Source: Lachnospiraceae bacterium (GTDB lineage: Bacteria; Bacillota; Clostridia; Lachnospirales; Lachnospiraceae). Taken from it: DNA of 8,936 bases. The stretch spans positions 1-8,936 of the forward strand of contig DLZQ01000052.1 in the NCBI GenBank assembly GCA_003447295.1, given 5' to 3'. The notes beneath the pieces were generated by a model that saw only the letters and a list, made by a program, of their open reading frames with translations, did no database searches and was not told the DNA's origin. Made by a program: the position numbers and the translations under genes. Shown in pieces: positions 1-5,574 of this stretch (positions are counted from its first letter, which is position 1; every line of letters begins with the position of its first letter).

Positions 1-125
1 CTGGAGCGCTGCGCCAGCACATGGAATTTCCCGCCATTTAAGTATCCTACCGTACCTACGATGCTTCGCGTACCAATATCCAGTCCGAATACCAGCTGTC
101 CCTGTTTTTCTTTTACTCCCTCCAT
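1..125 (-). CDS. FtsA-like ATPase (cell division FtsA/Hsp70-actin fold), N-terminal fragment
   Basis: Only the first 41 residues lie in the window; the gene continues past the left edge. Residues 14-28 read GLDIGTRSIVGTVGY, the phosphate-1 loop of the actin/Hsp70 (ASKHA) ATPase fold, in the form I associate with FtsA-like proteins of Lachnospiraceae. FtsA proteins polymerise at the membrane and tether FtsZ, but this subgroup may have another role, so the specific cell-division function is inferred. The start is the ATG ending at 125, inside coaE, because a GGAGG box lies 7 bases upstream. The 13-base overlap with coaE suggests translational coupling as the last visible gene of the polA operon. 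No stop or frameshift is seen in the visible part. Confidence 0.72.
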   Translation of the reverse strand, partial: MEGVKEKQGQLVFGLDIGTRSIVGTVGYLNGGKFHVLAQRS

Positions 126-718
126 GTATACGCCTCCAGTTTCTGTCTGATCTGTCTGTAGCTAGCTTCCAGACTGTCACTGTTATCAATGACAAAATTG
201 CTGTGCTTGCGGAATTCTTCCTCCGAAAGCTGTGATGTTATGATCCTCTCGATCTTCTCCGGGGTATAGCCACGACTCTTAGAAAGTCTCCTTCTGCGGA
301 CATCCTCTCTGGCATAGACATACCACATTTCATCCACAATCTTCTCATACCCACTCTCGATCAAAAGCGCCGCTTCCACGAAAAACAGTTCCACATCGCC
401 CCGGGTCTTCGCTTCCTCCAGCCGGTCTGCCAGATATTTTTTCACTGCCGGGTGAATGATGGCATTGACCTGTTCCAATAATGCGGGATCTGCGAAAATT
501 TTCGCCGCCATTGCGGGCTTATCGATCTGTCCATCCGCTGCGAGGATTTCCTCTCCTAAAAGTGCCACCAGTGCAAGATACCCCTCGGTTCCCGGTTCCT
601 TGACCTTATGACCGATCTCATCCGCCAGATAGATCTCACATTTATAATGTTGTCCGATGTATTTTAAGATTTCTGTTTTCCCGGCACCTACGCCGCCGGT
701 GATTCCTATAAAACGCAT
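113..718 (-). CDS. coaE: Dephospho-CoA kinase
   Basis: This cytoplasmic P-loop kinase catalyses the last step of coenzyme A synthesis, phosphorylating the ribose 3'-hydroxyl of dephospho-CoA with ATP. Its 201 residues match the usual CoaE length. Visible motifs are the Walker A loop GGVGAGKT at residues 8-15, the LADEIGHKV segment around 31-39 with the conserved Asp, the HP pair at 89-90, the hydrophobic LFFVEAALLIESG strand near 111-123, the arginine-rich lid RRRRLSKSRGYTPEKI near 141-156, and the C-terminal VIDNSDS at 176-182. The ATG follows the polA stop codon with no intervening base. A GAGG in the last polA codons can act as its ribosome binding site, so coupling with polA is likely. 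polA and coaE are also close neighbours in Bacillus subtilis. Confidence 0.96.
   Translation of the reverse strand: MRFIGITGGVGAGKTEILKYIGQHYKCEIYLADEIGHKVKEPGTEGYLALVALLGEEILAADGQIDKPAMAAKIFADPALLEQVNAIIHPAVKKYLADRLEEAKTRGDVELFFVEAALLIESGYEKIVDEMWYVYAREDVRRRRLSKSRGYTPEKIERIITSQLSEEEFRKHSNFVIDNSDSLEASYRQIRQKLEAYTWRE
133..137 (-). promoter_or_regulatory. Ribosome binding site of the FtsA-like gene, inside the coaE reading frame
   Basis: On the minus strand GGAGG is followed by the 7-base spacer cgtatac and then ATG. It sits within the last codons of coaE and fixes the start of the downstream gene, so ribosomes finishing coaE end next to this start site. Confidence 0.7.
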
Positions 719-3436
719 TTATTTCGCCTCATACCAGTTGCTTCCTGTGTGCAGATCAATCTCCAGTGTCACTGCCAGATCTGCCGCAGACTTCATATTT
801 TCCGTAAGGATCTTGCGTACTCTTGCTTCCTCATCCTGCGCAGTCTCGATCAACAGTTCATCGTGCACCTGCAGGATCAGACGGGATTTTAAGCCTTCGT
901 CTTTCAATGCTTTCCATACTTTGATCATGGCGATCTTGATAATGTCCGCCGCTGTTCCCTGAATGGGGGCATTCATTGCCACACGTTCCCCAAAGGACCG
1001 CTGCATGAAATTCGAGGAAGAAAGTTCGGGAATCGGGCGTCTTCTGCCGAACATGGTCTCCGTATAGCCCTTCTCCTTCGCATCCGCCACCAGTTTGTCA
1101 ATGAATTCCTTCACCTTCGGATAAGTGGCAAAATACTGTTCGATATACTGTGCCGCTTCCTTTTTGCTGATGCTTAGATCCTGACTCAATCCAAAGGAGC
1201 TGATGCCGTAGACAATGCCGAAGTTGACTGCCTTGGCATTGCGGCGTTGCAGATCCGTGACCTCCTCAAAAGGAGTATGGAATACCTTGGATGCCGTGAT
1301 CCTATGAATATCCTCTTCCTGTCTGTATGCATCGATCAGCTGTTCATCACCGGACATATGTGCCAGCACGCGAAGCTCGATCTGGGAATAATCCGCATCC
1401 ATGAATTCGTAGCCTTGCCTCGGTACAAATACCTTGCGGATCTGTCTGCCCAGTTCCATACGCATGGGAATGTTCTGTAAGTTCGGCTCCGTAGAACTGA
1501 TACGCCCCGTAGCGGTGATGGTCTGGTTGAAATTCGTATGGATCCTGCCGTCCTCTTCGATGAAAGCAGCCAGTCCGTCCGCATAGGTAGATTTTAATTT
1601 GGTCAGGCCTCTGTACTCCAGAATATCCCGGACGATGGGGTAATCCGCCGACAGCTTCTCCAGTACATCCGCTGCTGTGGAATAGCCGGTCTTTGTCTTT
1701 TTGCCACCGGGGATCTGCAGGGTCTCGAACAATACCTCTCCTAACTGCTTGGGGGAATTGATATTAAATTCCGTTCCCGCCTGCGCATGAATGGACTCCT
1801 CCAGTTCCTCGATCCTTGCTACCAGTGCATCACCGTACGCTTTCAGTTCCTCTCTCTTCACTGCGACACCCTCTTTTTGCATGTCGTACAGCACCAGAGA
1901 AAGGGGCATCTCCATCTCTTCCAGGAGACGCTTCATGCCTGCTGCCTCCAACTTGTCCTCCAGAACCTTTTTGCTCTTACGGGAGATATAGGCTCCGTAG
2001 CAGGCATATTCCATGGCTTTCCCTGGCTCCTCTAAAGCAAGCGTCCGGAAATCTCTCTTGCCGAATATTTCTGCTCTTCCGGGGATCAGAATGCCCAAAT
2101 GCTCGGAAGCAATAGCTTCCAGATCATAATCATTTTTCAGAGGATTTAACAGGTATGCTGCGATCAGCACATCAAAATACTGCTTCGTGCCGCTGCGGTC
2201 TAAATAGTCATACTGTCTCTTCACATCAAAGGTAGCGATCTGTATGTTCTCCCCTGCAGAAAGCTCCTGTAAAGCAGCTGTAATCTCCGCAGTATCATCC
2301 ACCGGCTCCACAGTTTCCACAAACAGGCTCAACTGTCCTTCCGGTTCCTTTTCATGGGTCAGAGCGTAAAATACGGTCTCCTCATCGGACACCGACAGTG
2401 CCACTCCTAAGAGTTCTTCCTTCTTCGTATTCGCATCCGCAGGCTCCGTGATCAGCCACAGACCGATCTCTTCCTGTTTTTTTACTTTTTTCAGATATTT
2501 TAAAAATTCCGCTTTGTCTTCGATCTGCCGGAAACTTTCTGCAATCTTGCTGTCGTTGGCAGCGGCCTCTTTTTCAAATCTTCCCAGCAGATTTTTGAAT
2601 TCCAGGCGTTTACACAGGGTGTAGGCTTCCGGGGTATAAAAGCCTTCCGCTTTCGCCTGTTCATAATCCAGCTGTAATTCACAGTCCGTCCTGATGGTTG
2701 CCAGCGTCTTACTTAGCTCCGCCAGATCCTTATGCTCGATCAGGGATTCTCTGATACTTTTTTTCGGGATCTCTTCCACATGAGCATAAATATTGTCTAA
2801 GGAGCCGTACTCCACCATCAGCGCCTGGGCAGTCTTCTCTCCCACCTTCGGCACACCGGGAATATTGTCGGCAGTATCTCCCATCAACGCTTTCAGTTCG
2901 ATAAACTGTAACGGTGTCACCTGATAAGCGGCTTTTACATCCGTTGCATAATAATCCTCTATCTCCGTTCTGCCCTGCTTCGTCTTCGGAATACGGATCT
3001 TGATATGATCCGTGGCGATCTGCAGCAGGTCTCTGTCTCCGGAGACTAAGGATACTTCCATGCCTGCCTGCTCCGCTTTCTTCGCCAGTGTTCCTAAGAT
3101 ATCATCTGCTTCCAGTCCCGCCTGCTCCATGATGGTGATGTGCATTGCCTTCAGTACTTCCTTCATGACGGGCACCTGCTCCCGCAGTTCCTCGGGCATA
3201 GGCTTTCTCGTCCCCTTGTAGGCTTCGTACATCTGATGGCGGAAAGTCGGTGCATGGACGTCAAAAGCAACCGCCAGGTACTCCGGTTTTTCCTCCTCCA
3301 AGATCTTAAACATAATATTTAAAAAGCCATAGACAGCGTTCGTATGCAATCCTTCTGCATTACTTAAATCCGGCACTCCGTAAAAGGCCCTGTTCAATAT
3401 GCTGTGTCCGTCGATCAATACCAGTTTCTGACTCAT
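719..3436 (-). CDS. polA: DNA polymerase I
   Basis: This 905-residue family A polymerase acts in Okazaki fragment maturation and excision repair. Residues 1-290 form the 5'-3' nuclease, with metal ligands visible as D9, D59, E109, D111, D112, D134, D136, D187 and D190. Residues 300-490 occupy the 3'-5' exonuclease position but look inactive: the expected DxE is replaced by IGLWLITE at 324-331, and the third-motif Asp is missing in YACYGAY (477-483), although an Asp remains at 404. The polymerase domain has motif A DADYSQIELR (catalytic D682), motif B RRNAKAVNFGIVYG (F739), and motif C LQVHDE (D859, E860). Loss of proofreading is common in Gram-positive Pol I. The gene follows the zinc-finger gene after 26 bases and abuts coaE. 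The start has a modest purine-rich AGAGAG site. Confidence 0.98.
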   Translation of the reverse strand: MSQKLVLIDGHSILNRAFYGVPDLSNAEGLHTNAVYGFLNIMFKILEEEKPEYLAVAFDVHAPTFRHQMYEAYKGTRKPMPEELREQVPVMKEVLKAMHITIMEQAGLEADDILGTLAKKAEQAGMEVSLVSGDRDLLQIATDHIKIRIPKTKQGRTEIEDYYATDVKAAYQVTPLQFIELKALMGDTADNIPGVPKVGEKTAQALMVEYGSLDNIYAHVEEIPKKSIRESLIEHKDLAELSKTLATIRTDCELQLDYEQAKAEGFYTPEAYTLCKRLEFKNLLGRFEKEAAANDSKIAESFRQIEDKAEFLKYLKKVKKQEEIGLWLITEPADANTKKEELLGVALSVSDEETVFYALTHEKEPEGQLSLFVETVEPVDDTAEITAALQELSAGENIQIATFDVKRQYDYLDRSGTKQYFDVLIAAYLLNPLKNDYDLEAIASEHLGILIPGRAEIFGKRDFRTLALEEPGKAMEYACYGAYISRKSKKVLEDKLEAAGMKRLLEEMEMPLSLVLYDMQKEGVAVKREELKAYGDALVARIEELEESIHAQAGTEFNINSPKQLGEVLFETLQIPGGKKTKTGYSTAADVLEKLSADYPIVRDILEYRGLTKLKSTYADGLAAFIEEDGRIHTNFNQTITATGRISSTEPNLQNIPMRMELGRQIRKVFVPRQGYEFMDADYSQIELRVLAHMSGDEQLIDAYRQEEDIHRITASKVFHTPFEEVTDLQRRNAKAVNFGIVYGISSFGLSQDLSISKKEAAQYIEQYFATYPKVKEFIDKLVADAKEKGYTETMFGRRRPIPELSSSNFMQRSFGERVAMNAPIQGTAADIIKIAMIKVWKALKDEGLKSRLILQVHDELLIETAQDEEARVRKILTENMKSAADLAVTLEIDLHTGSNWYEAK

Positions 3437-3462
3437 AATCTCTCTATCCTATCCTGTTTTAT

Positions 3463-3783
3463 TTAAGAAATGATCCAGCCTAAAAATCCCATCAGGAAGA
3501 TCACTGTCAGTACCTCCAACACGGCTCCCGTTTTCATAAAAGCCATATGGAATTTCATCTTGCGCTTTGCCTCCAAAAGACGCACTTCCAGTTCTTTCTG
3601 TAAGTCAAAGGCATCTCCGTCTTCCAGACGCTGCATACCTTCCGTTACCAAAAACTGAATCACCAGTTCTTCCTTACAGCCGGGACATTTTTCCATATGC
3701 TCCCCGAATTCCTGTAGGGTTAAAAAATCCAGTTTCCCGGAAATAAAATCAGGAATATTTTTTTCAAATTCTTTGCAATTCAT
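3463..3783 (-). CDS. Small membrane-anchored zinc-finger protein (zf-HC2, anti-sigma-factor-like)
   Basis: From the chosen start this is a 106-residue protein. Residues 1-40 resemble the zinc-binding anti-sigma (ZAS/zf-HC2) domain: MNCKEFE at the start, then H29-x3-C33-x2-C36 with C3 as a possible further ligand. Residues 58-78 are charged and probably helical. Residues 84-105 form one hydrophobic segment, and the chain then ends, so there is almost no extracytoplasmic part. The predicted topology is a cytoplasmic zinc finger hung from the membrane. An upstream in-frame ATG at 3837 would add 18 residues; I prefer 3783 because zf-HC2 proteins normally begin right at MNCxEFE and a GGTGG lies just ahead, though neither site is strong. 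No sigma-factor gene is adjacent, so a true anti-sigma role is unproven. It is the first gene of the polA-coaE operon. Confidence 0.8.
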   Translation of the reverse strand: MNCKEFEKNIPDFISGKLDFLTLQEFGEHMEKCPGCKEELVIQFLVTEGMQRLEDGDAFDLQKELEVRLLEAKRKMKFHMAFMKTGAVLEVLTVIFLMGFLGWIIS

Positions 3784-3885
3784 GCTTCCACCATATCCCA
3801 AAGGACCATTCAACAGGTTGCGCTCCTGTATACTCATACACTTCTACTATACAACATCTTGTGGAAAAAGACTAGAAAAATAGTA

Positions 3886-3914
3886 TACATATTCCGGAAA
3901 AAAAGTCTTGTCAA
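3886..3914 (-). promoter_or_regulatory. Sigma-A-type promoter of the zinc-finger-polA-coaE operon
   Basis: On the minus strand, a perfect -35 box TTGACA (3909-3914) is separated by 17 bases from TATGTA (3886-3891), giving a start near 3879. TATACT lies 4 bases further on but at a poor 21-base spacing. The -35 box overlaps that of the opposing tRNA promoter by 5 bases. Confidence 0.68.
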
Positions 3915-3936
3915 CCCATTTAATCTATGATAAGAT
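3908..3936 (+). promoter_or_regulatory. Promoter of tRNA-Leu, opposing the polA-operon promoter
   Basis: TTGTCA (3908-3913) is followed after 17 bases by TAAGAT (3931-3936). The expected start is near 3943, about 18 bases ahead of the mature tRNA 5' end. The -35 box shares five bases with the minus-strand TTGACA, because TTGTCAA reads TTGACAA on the other strand. Confidence 0.6.
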
Positions 3937-3960
3937 AATCTCTGTTGTGAGTGTTTGAAT

Positions 3961-4043
3961 GCCGGCGTGTCGGAATGGCAGACGAGGCAGACTCAAAATC
4001 TGTTGGTGGCAACACCGTATGGGTTCAAGTCCCATTGCCGGCA
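3961..4043 (+). tRNA. tRNA-Leu, anticodon CAA (reads UUG)
   Basis: This 83-base class II tRNA has all arms identifiable. The acceptor stem pairs GCCGGCG with TGCCGGC (one G-U), followed by discriminator A at 4043. The anticodon stem GCAGA/TCTGT holds the loop CTCAAAA, in which CAA follows the invariant T33. A long variable arm with stem GGTG/CACC and loop GCAA is typical of leucine tRNAs. The T arm is ATGGG-TTCAAGT-CCCAT. The bases after A73 are GTC, so CCA is not encoded and must be added after transcription. It has its own promoter and terminator and so appears to be a single-gene unit. I saw no repeat of its 3' end in the window, hence no sign of an integrated element. Confidence 0.96.
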
Positions 4044-4046
4044 GTC

Positions 4047-4082
4047 AGCGCAGAATCAATATGATTCTGCGCTTTCTTTTTT
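4047..4082 (+). terminator. Intrinsic terminator of tRNA-Leu
   Basis: A 12-bp perfect stem (AGCGCAGAATCA at 4047-4058 with TGATTCTGCGCT at 4062-4073) closes a 3-base loop ATA and runs into a T-rich tract (TTTCTTTTTT). There is no matching T tract in the other direction, so it is one-way. It begins 4 bases after the tRNA. Confidence 0.93.
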
Positions 4083-4141
4083 CCTTTTTATACTCGAATC
4101 TTATTTCCTGCTTTTTCCATTTTTTTGCCAATCATCTCCTA

Positions 4142-4170
4142 TGGATAAATTGTTACAAAATTGTTACAAT
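4142..4170 (+). promoter_or_regulatory. Extended -10 promoter of the small-peptide unit
   Basis: TGTTACAAT at 4162-4170 matches an extended -10 (TGn followed by TACAAT, 5 of 6). TGGATA (4142-4147, 4 of 6) lies 17 bases upstream as the -35. The start would fall near 4177, giving a leader of about 59 bases before the peptide start codon. The preceding tRNA terminator makes a separate promoter necessary. Confidence 0.5.
4150..4169 (+). repeat. Tandem palindromic boxes TTGTTACAA, candidate operator
   Basis: The 9-base palindrome TTGTTACAA (TTGT-T-ACAA) occurs at 4150-4158 and again at 4161-4169, 11 bases apart, so both copies lie on nearly the same helix face. The second copy covers the predicted -10 box and the first lies in the spacer. 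That arrangement suits a repressor acting on the small-peptide promoter. The binding protein is not identifiable from the window. Confidence 0.45.
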
Positions 4171-4235
4171 CTATTTGTGCTTAGCTAACACAGACGTAAC
4201 CGGACACCATGCAACAGGAAAAGGAGGAAGAAAGT

Positions 4236-4307
4236 ATGTGTTTCAGATTCATTAACTGTTCTCAGTGGTTGAATGCATTCTGCGGCTACTTCAATTTCGG
4301 CTGCTAA
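4236..4307 (+). CDS. 23-residue Cys/Phe-rich micro-peptide, unknown function
   Basis: I do not recognise this peptide. It is an ATG...TAA frame of 23 codons with a near-ideal ribosome binding site, AAGGAGG (GGAGG at 4223-4227, 8-base spacer). It begins MCFRFINC and ends CGYFNFGC. Cysteines are at 2, 8, 16 and 23, phenylalanines at 3, 5, 15, 19 and 21, with W11 and Y18; the only charged side chain is R4. It is therefore compact, hydrophobic and potentially disulfide- or metal-bonded. An in-frame ATG at 4209 would add MQQEKEEES but lacks a Shine-Dalgarno site. The unit has its own promoter and terminator, and a convergent gene follows, so it is not an attenuation leader. Candidate roles, all inferred: type I toxin-like peptide, modified-peptide precursor, signal, or coding part of a dual-function RNA. 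The main evidence is the expression signals. Confidence 0.62.
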   Translation: MCFRFINCSQWLNAFCGYFNFGC

Positions 4308-4327
4308 TATCGTTTTCAACGAATAGA

Positions 4328-4344
4328 GCGTGCCCCTGGCGCGC
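4328..4344 (+). other. GC-rich hairpin in the 3' untranslated region of the micro-peptide unit
   Basis: GCGTGCC (4328-4334) pairs with GGCGCGC (4338-4344) around the loop CCT, giving 7 bp with one G-U. No T tract follows, so it is not the terminator. It lies between the stop codon and the terminator and could protect the transcript or belong to a regulatory RNA fold. Confidence 0.5.
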
Positions 4345-4350
4345 AACCGC

Positions 4351-4383
4351 AAAAAGGCTCTTCCTCCCGGGATGAGCCTTTTT
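4351..4383. terminator. Bidirectional intrinsic terminator between the micro-peptide and the S66 peptidase gene
   Basis: AAAAAGGCTC (4351-4360) pairs perfectly with GAGCCTTTTT (4374-4383), a 10-bp stem whose A/T runs give a U tract in both directions. It serves the plus-strand micro-peptide unit (44 bases after its stop) and the minus-strand peptidase gene (about 33 bases after its stop). The 13-base loop contains CTTCCTCC, complementary to the micro-peptide's ribosome binding site. Confidence 0.88.
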
Positions 4384-4416
4384 ATTTCTATACCATTTAT
4401 GAAAATTTATACGTTT

Positions 4417-5460
4417 TTACCGGTAGTCATAACGAATGGTAATATCATTGTCACATACCCTTACTTCCGCAAGGCTTCCGGTGACGATGGGCATCATCGG
4501 TGCCAGATGTCCAAGATCCACGTCCATGATCACAGGTACATTCTTCTCTCCCGCCACAGCGAGGATTGCCTGATATTGATCCAGTCCCATCATCTCCTGT
4601 CCAAAACACAAGGGCCTGCCGATCAGGAAGCCTTTAACATACTGAAACCACCCTGCTTCCTCCATCTGCCACATGGCTCTGCGGATAGCGAAAACATTCA
4701 GATCACAGGATTCTAAGAACCAGATGATTCCGTCCTCTTTATATTTTTCCAGAAAATCCTTCGTCCTGTCAAACCGGGTTCCCAACAGATTCACCAGACA
4801 GTCCATGCAGCCACCTAATAATCTGCCGGAAAAGCAGATCTTCTGATCCTCTCCTGCTGCCTGTCTTCCAAGATAATTTTTCAGCACTCTGGGCTCTGTG
4901 GTGTTATATGGTAATAAAGGCTGTTCTTCGTTTTTCAGGGATTCTTTTTCCCATTTATCATACCCGTGCACCTCTTTGGTCTCTCCGGTAAGTATTCCGA
5001 AAGTGTCTTTTAAAGATGCATGCCAGGGCTCCATGCCGAAAGCCGCCGCGCAGGGACCGTAGACGGACGCGGTATCGCAGATGGTTGCCAGCAGGTAGGT
5101 CATGTTGGTATTGTCGGAATAGCCCAGGTACCACTTCGGATCTGCTGCCCGCAGACGGTCAAAATCCACATGACTCATGGTCTCACACATCAGTTCGCCG
5201 CCACCGCAGGAGATCAGGCAGTCATTATCCGGACTGCAATAATAGTCCGTCAGCTCCTGTCCGCATTTTTCGGGCGTATTGCTGATGCCGATGCCTTCTC
5301 CCGTATAACAGTTGGGACCAGGCTGTAATTGATATCCCAGTTCACGAAACTTTTTCTGTGCATTACCAAATGCACTGTAATAAGGTTCTATCTGACAGCC
5401 AAAAGAAGGGGCCACGAATCCGATGGTCCCTCCCTGCTGTATATTTTTCGGATATTTCAT
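4417..5460 (-). CDS. S66-family serine peptidase, LD-carboxypeptidase/MccF-like
   Basis: This 347-residue protein belongs to peptidase family S66, which includes muramoyl-tetrapeptide LD-carboxypeptidases (LdcA, removing D-Ala after meso-DAP) and MccF, which inactivates microcin C by cleaving an amide bond. The full Ser-Glu-His triad is visible: S115 in YLGYSD (111-116), E250 in WFLES (247-251), and H318 in DVDLGHLAP (313-321). The N-terminal TIGFVAPSFG is typical. The length is nearer MccF-type (about 340) than classical LdcA (about 300), so its substrate is open. No signal peptide is seen, so it is probably cytoplasmic. The start at 5460 follows a GGAGG 10 bases upstream; an in-frame ATG at 5493 would place that site inside the gene. 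The 114-base gap to lysA shows neither a clear promoter nor a terminator, so cotranscription is possible. Confidence 0.88.
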   Translation of the reverse strand: MKYPKNIQQGGTIGFVAPSFGCQIEPYYSAFGNAQKKFRELGYQLQPGPNCYTGEGIGISNTPEKCGQELTDYYCSPDNDCLISCGGGELMCETMSHVDFDRLRAADPKWYLGYSDNTNMTYLLATICDTASVYGPCAAAFGMEPWHASLKDTFGILTGETKEVHGYDKWEKESLKNEEQPLLPYNTTEPRVLKNYLGRQAAGEDQKICFSGRLLGGCMDCLVNLLGTRFDRTKDFLEKYKEDGIIWFLESCDLNVFAIRRAMWQMEEAGWFQYVKGFLIGRPLCFGQEMMGLDQYQAILAVAGEKNVPVIMDVDLGHLAPMMPIVTGSLAEVRVCDNDITIRYDYR

Positions 5461-5574
5461 CGCCTTGTATCCTCCAGTATATACTATGCACAAACGATTT
5501 CTCCGTGCTCTGCACTCCCCAAAATTGCAACGTCCATTCGCATTCCGGGCTATCGTCCTTCCTATGGCTAAGTG

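Noticed and set aside
3961..4043. tRNA-Leu as an attachment site for an integrated element
   Set aside because: No integrase gene and no duplicated tRNA 3' end were found in the window.
3955..4255. Plus-strand frames of 77 and 98 codons over the tRNA region
   Set aside because: They read through tRNA-Leu and its terminator; the RNA gene explains the sequence.
4200..4350. Antisense RNA promoter opposite the micro-peptide (type I antitoxin)
   Set aside because: The best minus-strand candidate, TTGAAA near the peptide stop, has no acceptable -10 at the right spacing, so no antitoxin RNA can be claimed.
4330..4716. 128-codon plus-strand frame starting in the micro-peptide 3' region
   Set aside because: It runs through the bidirectional terminator and antisense to the S66 peptidase, without a ribosome binding site or domain.
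5484..5543. 19-residue minus-strand frame (MRMDVAILG...) in the gap between lysA and the peptidase gene
   Set aside because: The nearest GGAAGGA is about 12 bases from the ATG, no terminator/antiterminator follows, and the length is within chance for a 114-base gap.
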